Source: Gammaproteobacteria bacterium (GTDB lineage Bacteria; Pseudomonadota; Gammaproteobacteria; Steroidobacterales; Steroidobacteraceae). From it: 45,944 nucleotides of DNA. Under the pieces are notes generated by a model, which had not been told where the DNA came from, did no database searches, and worked only from the letters and a program-made list of their open reading frames with translations. Shown here one piece after another: positions 23,825 through 31,655 of the stretch (within the stretch, counting starts at the first letter, position 1; every line of letters starts with the position of its first letter). The position numbers and the translations under genes are program-made. The stretch covers positions 1 through 45,944 of the forward strand of contig JANYJY010000027.1 in assembly GCA_025358295.1 (NCBI GenBank), written 5' to 3'.

Positions 23825-26233
23825 TCAGGGGGCCGGGTTCTGGGCATTCGTGTCGCGGGTCGAATACCCACGAATCTCGCGCTCCAAGAAGGTGTTAGCA
23901 GGTTTTCCGACCGAACTTAGGCCTGTGAGTTCCAATTGTAATGCAATCGAGGTGTCTAGTCCCGGGGTGTTGTTGGTCACCCGGACGTAGCGGCGCTGCA
24001 CCACCTGAATCTTCCAACAGCAGCTCTTGTATTCAAATCCAGCCATTTGCTCGATGGTTTGATGATCCTGAAGGGAATACACCCAGCGCCCCACCGTGTT
24101 CCAGTGGTCGGCAATGGGCCAGGCAAATGACCCGTCCCACTGTTTCAGGATGGCCTGCTGGCTCAGGACGTTTTGCTGGAATCGGTAGCCGATGTTCACC
24201 ACCCGGGACGGATCCGGGCGGTACTGCAGTGAGACCTCCGACTTGTCAGTTTGCGAGGTGTACGGATTCCATAGGTAGTCGAAGTTGAAGCTGAAATGCC
24301 TGTACGCCGTCACGCCAATCTCGGCGACCAGGTCGGAGGCTGGGAACTCCGTCGCCGCCGTCCCCACGCCGGTCGCGGCCAGAGCGCGATAAGGCAGCCC
24401 TGAGACGTATTGCCCGGGCGAGCTCATGAGAATCTGACCCCTGGAGTTCACCAATGCCTGTCCTGGCATGGCCAGCGGGTTCACGCCCGGCACGGTCACG
24501 AGGCTCAGACCGCTCGAGTCGATGCCGGTATCGCCCGGCAGGCCGACCTTCGGAATCGAGAAGTACCGAATTTGGCCTATGGTCGCCGACATGTACTGGG
24601 CCCCCGACACGTGGTCAAACAGCCGGGTCGTGAGCGCGAGCGCCACTTGATTCGCGTCGCCGATTCGATCCTCGCCCACGTAGCGATTGGTGCGAAACAA
24701 CTCGGTCAGATTAAGGTCGGGCAATCCCGCGTCGAAAACCGGCAGCAAATCCTGATTGCGGTAGGGGACGTAGCTGTACACGACGCGCGGCTCGAAGGTT
24801 TGCGTCCGCTGTCCATGCGATCCGGCATCGCGCTCGAATATCAGTCCCGCGTCCACGCGGGCATAGGGCAGCTTACGTGTCGGGGTGTTCGAGGTTCCGA
24901 TGGCGGCGTTTTTAAGGTCGTACTGCGTGAAATCGTAGCCCACGGCGGGTTCGAAGAAGTAACCCGGCCCGCGGCTCGACCAGCGAATTTCCGGCGCGAC
25001 ATTGAAGCGCACGCCGGTGGGTCCCACTTCACGCAAAAAATTGACCGCTTCACTGTCCAGCGCCAATTCCAAATGCGTGTTCGCCAAGGGCCACAATGCG
25101 TTCGCCTGGATCCGCGGAACGCGCGAGTAGGGGCGCTCGTTGGCGGGCACCACGATATCGATGGTTTGGAAGTTCTGCAGCTGGCCGCGAATGCGCCACG
25201 CGTCGTCGTAATACAAAATGTCCGCCCGGCGCTCCAGGAAGGTCACGCTGGTTTGGTCGGACCCTACGGCGAAGTCCTCGAAATACCGGCTGTCGCTGAC
25301 GCTCGCGATATCGGTGTCGAAACGCATGCCCGTCCTGAAGTCCGTGACGTGCGCGAAGCGGATGTAGTTGCGATCGGCGTGTTCCTGAGTATCGTTCGGC
25401 AGAAAGGTCGCGTCGATATGGCCATGAGAACTGGCGCTTAAGTAGCGGAACTGTTCGGCGAGCTGCACGCCGCGGGCCGACAACAGGCCCGGTGTCAGCG
25501 TCAGATCGTAGTTGGGCGCCAGATTGAAGTAGTACGGGACTTCCAGCTCGAAGCCGTTGCTGCCGGAATGACCGAAGCTCGGGAACAGCAGGCCGCTCTT
25601 GCGCTCGGCGCCCAGCGGAAACGAAATATACGGCGTATAGAAAATCGGCACGTCTTTGAAGCGCATGGTGACGTTGAAGGCAACGCCCTCCTGCTCCTTG
25701 GTGTCGAGATTGATCGATGAGGCCTGCAGCATCCAATCTTGGTTGCCGACAGGACAGGAGGTATAGCGAACCTTGGACAGTTTCATTTTGCCGTCCGCCA
25801 GCACATCGATGTTCTTGGCGTAGCCGCGCCCGTTGCGGTCCATGAGTTGGAAATTCGCCTGATCGAATTTCGCAGCGCCGCTTATTTCGTAGCTGCCGGT
25901 GGTGCTGTTGACGCGCAATTTCGGGTCCTCGAAATCCACGCTGCCTTTGACCGCGACCCGGCCGGTCTTCTCATCGTAGGTGACAGAATCCGAGGTGACG
26001 CTGCGCTGATCCTGACGCACCTTGACGCGGCCATTCAGAACCGCGTTGCCTTCGGCATCGAACACGGCATCGTCGGAGTCGATGTGAATTCGGTGATCGT
26101 CGGCGGCGATATCGGACGCGAGTGGAGTCTGGTATTTCGGCGGGGCAGGGCACATGTCTCCGGCACGGACCCGAGCGGTGGCCGCGAGGCAGAAAACTAT
26201 GAATGCAGCCCGTACATAAAAAGCCATGGACAA
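23825..26233 (-). CDS. lptD: LPS-assembly outer-membrane protein LptD
   Basis: An 802-residue protein with a signal peptide (to about residue 24), an OstA/LptA-like jellyroll domain (about 45-180, with DSDDAVFDAEGNAVLNGRV) and a large C-terminal beta-barrel with AERKSGLLFPSFGHSGSNGFE. Together with LptE it inserts lipopolysaccharide into the outer leaflet. The four cysteines needed for the two disulfides in E. coli have counterparts: Cys28, Cys160 in YTSCPVG and the CC pair in KSCCWK near the end. Either the ATG at 26233 or the one two codons later (26227) may be used. It heads the leftward lptD-surA-pdxA-rsmA block and is divergent from amgK. Confidence 0.95.
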   Translation of the reverse strand: MSMAFYVRAAFIVFCLAATARVRAGDMCPAPPKYQTPLASDIAADDHRIHIDSDDAVFDAEGNAVLNGRVKVRQDQRSVTSDSVTYDEKTGRVAVKGSVDFEDPKLRVNSTTGSYEISGAAKFDQANFQLMDRNGRGYAKNIDVLADGKMKLSKVRYTSCPVGNQDWMLQASSINLDTKEQEGVAFNVTMRFKDVPIFYTPYISFPLGAERKSGLLFPSFGHSGSNGFELEVPYYFNLAPNYDLTLTPGLLSARGVQLAEQFRYLSASSHGHIDATFLPNDTQEHADRNYIRFAHVTDFRTGMRFDTDIASVSDSRYFEDFAVGSDQTSVTFLERRADILYYDDAWRIRGQLQNFQTIDIVVPANERPYSRVPRIQANALWPLANTHLELALDSEAVNFLREVGPTGVRFNVAPEIRWSSRGPGYFFEPAVGYDFTQYDLKNAAIGTSNTPTRKLPYARVDAGLIFERDAGSHGQRTQTFEPRVVYSYVPYRNQDLLPVFDAGLPDLNLTELFRTNRYVGEDRIGDANQVALALTTRLFDHVSGAQYMSATIGQIRYFSIPKVGLPGDTGIDSSGLSLVTVPGVNPLAMPGQALVNSRGQILMSSPGQYVSGLPYRALAATGVGTAATEFPASDLVAEIGVTAYRHFSFNFDYLWNPYTSQTDKSEVSLQYRPDPSRVVNIGYRFQQNVLSQQAILKQWDGSFAWPIADHWNTVGRWVYSLQDHQTIEQMAGFEYKSCCWKIQVVQRRYVRVTNNTPGLDTSIALQLELTGLSSVGKPANTFLEREIRGYSTRDTNAQNPAP

Positions 26234-26298
26234 AATACGTCGCCTTAGTCGGTATACTAGTGGCCGCCGCAGAATTTGCGGTTAGCGAATGGTCAAGC

Positions 26299-27336
26299 AT
26301 GGGTCTACCGGATGCAAGCGATTCCCGCCTGGAGGATTTGACTCGCTGGGTGTCCGACGATTTGGGATTCGCCGGCAGCGAAATCGCTCCCGCCTCCGCC
26401 GACGCGAGTTTTCGCCGCTATTTTCGCGTCACGCGCGGCGAGGACACCTATATCGTCATGGATGCGCCGCCGGAAAAGGAGAACCTTCAGCCCTTCTTGA
26501 GCGTTGACAGGCTTTTACTCGGGATCGGGTTGAATGTCCCGGTGGTTCTCGCAAAGGACACGACGCGCGGCTTTCTCCTGTTGTCGGACTTGGGCAGGCA
26601 GCAATACCTCGACGAACTTGGCGTAGAGGGAACGGCGGATCGCCTGTACGGGGACGCGCTCACGGCCCTGTGTTCCATGCAAACCGCGGACAGCGCGACG
26701 ATGGCGCGCGATCTGCCCCGCTATGACCGCGCGCTGCTGATGCGGGAAATGGAGCTCACGCCCGAGTGGTTCTTGGGCCGTCATCTGGGGCTGACGATCT
26801 CCGCCGCCGAACGCAGCATGCTGGACCGACTGTTCGAGGCGCTGGCGCAGTGTGCCCTGACGCAACCGGCCGTCTTCGTCCATCGCGACTATCATTCCCG
26901 AAACTTGTTGGTGACTGCGACCGGCAATCCCGGAATCCTGGACTTTCAGGATGCGGTGTGGGGGCCGGTGACCTACGATTTGGTTTCCCTTCTCAAGGAC
27001 TGCTACATCGCGTGGCCGGCCTCGCAGGTTCGCCGCTGGGCCCTACAGTATCGCAAACAATTGCTAAGCAAGGGATTTTCCCTGGCTGCCGACGAGGCCG
27101 AGTTTATGCGTTGGTTCGATCTCGTCGGATTGCAGCGGCACATTAAAGTGCTGGGCATATTCGCGCGCCTGTATTACCGCGACGGCAAGGCGCAGTACCT
27201 CAAGGATTTGCCGCGAGTGCTGCAGTACACGCGGGAGGCGGCCGAGAACTACCCGGAGGCCGCGCCATTTGCCGACTTCATTGCCAAACGCATCGACCCG
27301 GAGTTTCTGCGCGCGCAGGGACGAGCGCTCGCGTGA
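26299..27336 (+). CDS. amgK: N-acetylmuramate/N-acetylglucosamine anomeric kinase
   Basis: A 345-residue aminoglycoside-phosphotransferase-fold kinase. It shows the Brenner motif VFVHRDYHSRNLLV, the metal-binding GILDFQDAVWGPVTYDLVSLL and an N-terminal lobe beginning DASFRRYFRV. AmgK phosphorylates MurNAc (and GlcNAc) at C1 in the peptidoglycan recycling route that bypasses de novo UDP-MurNAc synthesis, known from Pseudomonas. I took the ATG at 26299; an earlier in-frame ATG at 26203 would overlap the divergent lptD start. Its stop overlaps the murU GTG by 4 bases. The lptD/amgK/murU arrangement matches Pseudomonas. Confidence 0.9.
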   Translation: MGLPDASDSRLEDLTRWVSDDLGFAGSEIAPASADASFRRYFRVTRGEDTYIVMDAPPEKENLQPFLSVDRLLLGIGLNVPVVLAKDTTRGFLLLSDLGRQQYLDELGVEGTADRLYGDALTALCSMQTADSATMARDLPRYDRALLMREMELTPEWFLGRHLGLTISAAERSMLDRLFEALAQCALTQPAVFVHRDYHSRNLLVTATGNPGILDFQDAVWGPVTYDLVSLLKDCYIAWPASQVRRWALQYRKQLLSKGFSLAADEAEFMRWFDLVGLQRHIKVLGIFARLYYRDGKAQYLKDLPRVLQYTREAAENYPEAAPFADFIAKRIDPEFLRAQGRALA

Positions 27337-28022
27337 GTGCGGCGACCGATCGTCCTCGCGTTGCCATGATTCTTGCGGCCGGCCGCGGCGAACGCCTGCG
27401 GCCCCTGACCGATTCGACCCCGAAGCCCCTTCTGAAGGTGCGAGGTCAGCCGCTCATCGAGCGTCACGTCGTGGCGTTGGGTCGCGCTGGCATGCAACGG
27501 ATCGTGATCAATCTTGCCTGGCTGGGTTCACAGATCCGCGATTATCTCGGAGATGGCTCGCGTTACGGAGTGGCCATCGTTTACAGCGACGAGCAGGCGG
27601 GCGTTCTCAATACCGCGGGCGGTATATTCCGCGCGCTGCCGCATCTCGAGCCGGGTCCGTTCGCCGTGGTTAACGGCGACGTTTACACGGATTTCTCCTT
27701 CGATACCCTGTCCGTGGCGCCGGCTCTGGATGCGCATTTGGTGCTGGTGCCCAATCCTTCCCAACACCCCAGGGGTGACTTTGGATTGGAGCACGGCATG
27801 GCCACGGCCGCTGCCGCAAATCAGTACACTTTCTCGGGAATCGCGGTATATCGACGCACGTTTTTTGCCGGGTGCAGCGACGGCGCCTTTCCACTGAAGC
27901 CGCTGCTGCTGCGCTCCATGGCCGCGAATCTGTGCTCCGCAGAGCTGTACGGGGGCGTGTGGGAAGATGTCGGCACGCTGGAGCGGTTGACCGCACTGGA
28001 CCGAGGTTTAGTGGGCCATTGA
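27333..28022 (+). CDS. murU: N-acetylmuramate alpha-1-phosphate uridylyltransferase
   Basis: A 229-residue nucleotidyltransferase with the pyrophosphorylase signature MILAAGRGERLRPLTDSTPKPLL (about 11-33), NTAGGI, VVNGDVYTDF and a late GVWEDVGTLERL. MurU couples MurNAc-1-phosphate made by AmgK with UTP to give UDP-MurNAc, which re-enters cell-wall synthesis. The start is GTG at 27333, overlapping the amgK stop (GTGA). The length is normal for MurU and shorter than glucose-1-phosphate thymidylyltransferases. It is convergent with the small unknown gene at 28043. Confidence 0.9.
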   Translation: MSAATDRPRVAMILAAGRGERLRPLTDSTPKPLLKVRGQPLIERHVVALGRAGMQRIVINLAWLGSQIRDYLGDGSRYGVAIVYSDEQAGVLNTAGGIFRALPHLEPGPFAVVNGDVYTDFSFDTLSVAPALDAHLVLVPNPSQHPRGDFGLEHGMATAAAANQYTFSGIAVYRRTFFAGCSDGAFPLKPLLLRSMAANLCSAELYGGVWEDVGTLERLTALDRGLVGH

Positions 28023-28042
28023 GCCGGCGAAGAAAATTGTGC

Positions 28043-28246
28043 TCAGGGTCTACCGGCCTTGCTTCCATTCACAAATTGGCCCAATTTTCGCATCTCTCTA
28101 AAGCGCCGGATCACGTCGGCCATGCCTTGCACCGCTTCTAATTTAGTGCGCAAGCTGAGCGAGCTGAAGTAACGCAACTGCGACAGATTATGCTCGCGCC
28201 AGGCCGCGCTTTCATCCGGCGGCTCGCGACTTGGGTCATCCTTCAT
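28043..28246 (-). CDS. Small protein of unknown function beside the nucleotidyltransferase pseudogene
   Basis: A 67-residue soluble protein, charged and probably helical (RYFSSLSLRTKLEAVQGMADVIRRFREMRK). There is no signal peptide or membrane segment. Its ATG lies inside the last 11 bases of the nucleotidyltransferase gene, so the pair is translated together. Similar short proteins often sit next to nucleotidyltransferase genes of toxin-antitoxin type. An antitoxin or partner role is possible, but nothing in the sequence proves it. I do not recognise a named family. Confidence 0.5.
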   Translation of the reverse strand: MKDDPSREPPDESAAWREHNLSQLRYFSSLSLRTKLEAVQGMADVIRRFREMRKLGQFVNGSKAGRP

Positions 28247-28746
28247 CGCCGGCTTCCTCCTGAAGCAGTCTCAATTGTCGGATATCCTCTAGATCTTTTC
28301 CGCGGCCGGCGATCTCCTTCATGCGAAGTAAAGTTTCGAGGCGCACGAAGCGTGCCTGAACTCCGGGCAGAATCTCTCCGACTAGCGCTTGCTCGTACTC
28401 GCTGTCGAAATCGAAAGGTTCGCTGATGAAAAGATCGATGCGGGTTTCAGGATGCCGGTCGCTGTGCAATTGGAAGACGACCATGTTTTGCTCCCGAATC
28501 CACGATTGGCGCAGTTCAGGATCTGCAAACTGCCGCGCTTGCACGGGTACGGTCGGACGATAGTCTAAGGATTCCAACGCATTCGTGGCCCGCCGCACGT
28601 TCTCCGGATGTAACTGCACCACAAGATCTATGTCAAATGTTGCTCGGCCATGGCCGTGAGCAGCGACTGCCAGCCCGCCAACTCAAATACCGGACATCCG
28701 CATCGCCTAGCGCAGTCGCAATGGCTTCCAGGCTGGAAAGTTTCAT
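28236..28746 (-). pseudogene. AbiEii/DUF6036-like nucleotidyltransferase gene with an N-terminal frameshift
   Basis: From ATG at 28746 the frame reads [21 protein letters not shown] and then leaves the family sequence. Shifting frame at about 28683 gives VGGLAVAAHGHGRATFDIDL, the exact core of a nucleotidyltransferase (GG, then DxD metal ligands), continuing without interruption to 28236 (LFISEPFDF, LLRMKEIAGRGKDLEDI). An extra A, or two missing bases, at 28683 explains it. The longest remaining open frame from GTG 28622 lacks the catalytic motif. Family members include type IV toxins and small housekeeping-like nucleotidyltransferases. The gene is inactive if the sequence is correct; the rest of the frame is well preserved, which points to a recent mutation or a sequencing error. 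Confidence 0.7.
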
Positions 28747-28818
28747 TCAGGTTCCTTGTGGCGCCGCCCATTGTCGCCTTGGGTTCTTGCAGGTCAAGCT
28801 CTTGGCTTGCGCTATCGG

Positions 28819-28824
28819 TATAAT
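28819..28824 (+). promoter_or_regulatory. Putative -10 element (TATAAT) 6 bases before the lipA ATG
   Basis: A perfect TATAAT is followed by GGCGGC and then the ATG of lipA at 28831. There is no Shine-Dalgarno sequence, and no -35 box is obvious 16-19 bases upstream. Used as a -10 element it would start transcription at the ATG. Confidence 0.45.
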
Positions 28825-28830
28825 GGCGGC

Positions 28831-29895
28831 ATGGCTGATTTCAAAGGCATACCCATCCAGCACGGCAGTCCGGCAGCCCGAAGTGGCGAAAAATACCAGA
28901 CGCCTCAAGGCTTTACCGCAATCAAGGACGGCGTTAGGCCTAAGTCCGGGTCGTCCGGGCCGGCGCCCGATGCCGTGGCCCCGGCGCTGCGCAAGCCGGC
29001 ATGGCTGCGCGCACCGCTTGCCACCGGGCGGGAATTCTCGACGGTCAAACAGATCGTGCGCGAGCACTCCTTGAGCACGGTGTGCGAGGAAGCCAAATGC
29101 CCGAATATCGGTGAATGTTGGAATGCCGGGACGGCGACCATCATGCTCATGGGTGCCGTGTGCACGCGCGCCTGCCGATTCTGCGCCGTCGACACCGGCA
29201 ATCCGCGCGGCTGGCTCGACGCGCAGGAACCGGAGAACGTCGCGCACTCCGTGGAGCTGATGCGACTTAAGTACGTAGTGCTCACGTCGGTCAATCGCGA
29301 CGATCTCGCGGACGGCGGATCCGCTCACTATGCGGCGGCGATTCGGGCCATCAAACGGCGCAATCCCGGTACCGCCGTCGAGGCGCTGACGCCGGACTTC
29401 CAAGGCGTGCTGCGTGACGTGCACTCCGTGCTCGATTCGGGATTGGACGTGTTCGCGCAAAACGTAGAGACGGTCAAACGCCTGACTCATCCGGTGCGCG
29501 ATCCACGCGCCGGTTATGAGCAGACCATCGACGTCTTGCGCGATGCCAAGACCTACAAAGCGTCGGTGCTCACCAAAACCAGTCTGATGTTGGGATTGGG
29601 CGAAACCGATGCCGAAATTCACCAAACCATGGTGGACTTACGCGCCGCGGGAGTCGACATTTTGACGTTGGGACAGTACCTGCGGCCGACACCGAATCAC
29701 TTGAATGTCGAAAGATTCGTGACACCGGGCGAATTCGATCAGTACCGCGAGCGCGCTCTGGCACTGGGATTTCTGGAGTGCGTGTCGGGACCCTTGGTGC
29801 GATCGAGCTACCGGGCCGAGCAGGCTCTGGCGCGTAATAATGCCGGCCTCAACAACTCCGCGCTCAAGGGTGCCGCTGCGGCAAAGTCCTCATGA
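28831..29895 (+). CDS. lipA: Lipoyl synthase
   Basis: A 354-residue radical-SAM enzyme inserting two sulfurs into protein-bound octanoyl groups. The auxiliary 4Fe-4S cluster ligands are Cys85, Cys90 and Cys96 ([12 protein letters not shown]). The radical-SAM cluster ligands are Cys111, Cys115 and Cys118 (CTRACRFC). The late RSSYRAE contains the conserved serine that binds the auxiliary cluster. The N-terminal 60 residues are a longer, low-conservation extension. I chose the ATG at 28831; the frame is open to 28756. Its stop overlaps lipB by 4 bases, so order is lipA-lipB, the reverse of E. coli. Confidence 0.95.
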   Translation: MADFKGIPIQHGSPAARSGEKYQTPQGFTAIKDGVRPKSGSSGPAPDAVAPALRKPAWLRAPLATGREFSTVKQIVREHSLSTVCEEAKCPNIGECWNAGTATIMLMGAVCTRACRFCAVDTGNPRGWLDAQEPENVAHSVELMRLKYVVLTSVNRDDLADGGSAHYAAAIRAIKRRNPGTAVEALTPDFQGVLRDVHSVLDSGLDVFAQNVETVKRLTHPVRDPRAGYEQTIDVLRDAKTYKASVLTKTSLMLGLGETDAEIHQTMVDLRAAGVDILTLGQYLRPTPNHLNVERFVTPGEFDQYRERALALGFLECVSGPLVRSSYRAEQALARNNAGLNNSALKGAAAAKSS

Positions 29896-30569
29896 GCGAC
29901 GCACCGCTGATCCGGCATCTCGGATTGGCGCCGTACGAACCCACTTGGCGGTCGATGCAAAAGTTCACCGCCGACCGTGACAGTGCGACCCAGGACGAAA
30001 TCTGGTACGTCGAACATCCGCCGGTATTTACTCTGGGGATGAATGCAGGCCGCGAACATCTCTTGTCGCCGGGTGATATCCCGGTGGTGCAGATCGATCG
30101 CGGCGGCCAGGTGACTTACCATGGCCCCGGACAGCTCGTGGTCTATCCGCTGCTGGATTTGCGCCGCCGCGCCCTGGGCGTGCGCGAATTGGTGGTGGCT
30201 CTGGAGAACGCGGTCATCGCCTACGTCGCCGAATTCGGCGTGGCCGCGCAGGGTTCGCGCGCGGCGCCCGGTGTGTATATCGACGGCGCCAAACTCGCCA
30301 GTGTCGGCTTGCGGATCCGTCGCGGCGCGAGTTATCACGGAATGGCGCTCAATGTCGCGCTCGATCTCGGGCCTTTCGAGCGCATCAATGTGTGCGGCCA
30401 TCGAGGTCTCGCCGTCACACGCTTGGTGGACCATGTGCACGGCCTTGCCGGTCTCGACGCTGTCGATACCGTGGCGAACGGACTGACGCCGCACCTGTTG
30501 CGGGAGCTGAAATTCGGGCCGGATTACAACGCCATCAGCACGGATTTACAGGCGGTCAACTCGCGATAG
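29892..30569 (+). CDS. lipB: Octanoyl-[acyl-carrier-protein]:protein N-octanoyltransferase
   Basis: A 225-residue LipB that moves octanoate from acyl carrier protein to the lipoyl domains of 2-oxoacid dehydrogenases and GcvH, preparing the substrate for LipA. Signatures are [27 protein letters not shown], the catalytic Lys134 in DGAKLASVG and the acyl-carrying Cys168 in INVCGHRG. The ATG overlaps the lipA stop (ATGA). The 3' end runs 46 bases into the convergent ybeD gene. Confidence 0.95.
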   Translation: MSDAPLIRHLGLAPYEPTWRSMQKFTADRDSATQDEIWYVEHPPVFTLGMNAGREHLLSPGDIPVVQIDRGGQVTYHGPGQLVVYPLLDLRRRALGVRELVVALENAVIAYVAEFGVAAQGSRAAPGVYIDGAKLASVGLRIRRGASYHGMALNVALDLGPFERINVCGHRGLAVTRLVDHVHGLAGLDAVDTVANGLTPHLLRELKFGPDYNAISTDLQAVNSR

Positions 30570-30787
30570 ATCGCATCGAGTTGTTCGCGGCTGGTTGCGT
30601 GCACCAGATAGGTCAACGCCAAGAAATTTCCGTCCGAGCTGGTACGGGTGCGAATGCTGGATTCGTGCTGCGGGCCGGTATGCTGCTCGATAATCGCCTG
30701 GGTCTGCGCGCGCAGGTTGCTGTCATGCCGTCCCATCACTTTGATGGGGAAATCAGAGGGGAATTCCTGAAGACCGGCCTCGCTCAT
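30524..30787 (-). CDS. ybeD: DUF493 (YbeD) family protein
   Basis: An 87-residue ferredoxin-like-fold protein of the DUF493 family: FPIKVMGR near the start, [31 protein letters not shown] and VLMAL at the end. YbeD is suspected to regulate lipoate metabolism or cell-wall genes because of its fixed place between dacA and lipB in many proteobacteria. The start at 30787 overlaps the transaminase stop by 4 bases; upstream open sequence is not similar. It ends the leftward cell-wall operon and is convergent with lipB. Confidence 0.9.
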   Translation of the reverse strand: MSEAGLQEFPSDFPIKVMGRHDSNLRAQTQAIIEQHTGPQHESSIRTRTSSDGNFLALTYLVHATSREQLDAIYRELTACKSVLMAL

Positions 30788-31653
30788 AGCGCAGGCGTCC
30801 CGGCGAGGGCCTTGGTGTAGTCGTGAAAGGCACCGCTGATTCGCTTGAACCATGGGCCCGGCTTGCCGGTGCCGACCGCAGCGCCGTCGAGAGTCGTGAC
30901 CGGCAATATTCCGCGAGTTGAGAACGCCAGCCAGATCTCATCGGCGTCTCTGAGGTTCGCTTCGGCGATGCGCGCGCTGCGGCAGGGCAAATTCAGGCCC
31001 GCAGCGAGGTCGGTCACGACATCGCGAGTCGTTCCGGGAAGAATGTGGTGGCCGTTTGGAGGAGTTTGCACGATGCCCTCCTTGATCACGTGCACCGTCG
31101 TCGATGACCCTTCGGTGAGTTCGCCATTTTCCAGCAGGATGGTCTCGAATGCTCCCGCATCGGCGGAGATCTTCTTGAGCAAAATGTTGGCGAGCAGCGC
31201 CGTGGATTTGATGTCGCGCCGCGCCCAGCGCGTGTCGGGGGCGGTTATAGCCGCAACGCCCTTTTCCACGATAAGGGGCGACAGCGGCTCCAGAGCCGTA
31301 ATGTAGCCAAACAGGGTGGGTGTGAGATTCTCGGGCCAGGCGTGATTGCGCCCGAATTCGGCGCCGCGGGTCACCTGCAGATAGAGATACGCATCGTGCG
31401 CTGAATTGCGGGTGATCAGCTCCTGACACAGGCGCGCCCAGTCCGGGTGCGACAGCGGCGCCGCCATGCGAATGCCGGCGAGGCTGCGATCGAGCCTCTC
31501 CAAATGCTCGCGCAGGCGAAATGGACGCGCGGCGTACACCGGCACAACCTCGTATACGGCGTCACCGAATAAAAATGCGCGATCGAGCGGCGAGACTCGC
31601 GCCTCCGACAAGGGCAGATAGGCGCCATTCAAGCAGCAAATAGGCAGCGGCAC
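30784..31653 (-). CDS. D-amino-acid (D-alanine) transaminase
   Basis: A 289-residue class IV PLP aminotransferase. The PLP lysine is Lys149 in RRDIKSTALL. Carboxylate-binding residues typical of Bacillus D-amino-acid transaminase are visible in TRGAEFGRNHAWPE (Arg96, Arg102, His104), as is ETILLENGELTEGSSTTV. It would interconvert D-alanine, D-glutamate and 2-oxoacids, supplying or recycling D-amino acids for peptidoglycan. The start is GTG at 31653 with AAGGG about 10 bases upstream inside the dacA stop region; earlier in-frame ATGs overlap dacA and add no family sequence. It is placed between dacA and ybeD, both on the same strand. Confidence 0.85.
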   Translation of the reverse strand: MPLPICCLNGAYLPLSEARVSPLDRAFLFGDAVYEVVPVYAARPFRLREHLERLDRSLAGIRMAAPLSHPDWARLCQELITRNSAHDAYLYLQVTRGAEFGRNHAWPENLTPTLFGYITALEPLSPLIVEKGVAAITAPDTRWARRDIKSTALLANILLKKISADAGAFETILLENGELTEGSSTTVHVIKEGIVQTPPNGHHILPGTTRDVVTDLAAGLNLPCRSARIAEANLRDADEIWLAFSTRGILPVTTLDGAAVGTGKPGPWFKRISGAFHDYTKALAGTPAL

Positions 31654-31655
31654 GG

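Noticed and set aside
24410-25441. A 343-codon open frame opposite lptD
   Set aside because: No signal, motif or ribosome-binding site; lptD on the other strand is unmistakable.
28023-28060. GCCGG/CCGGC arms after murU as a terminator
   Set aside because: The loop is over 20 bases, the stem is only 5 and no T tract follows.
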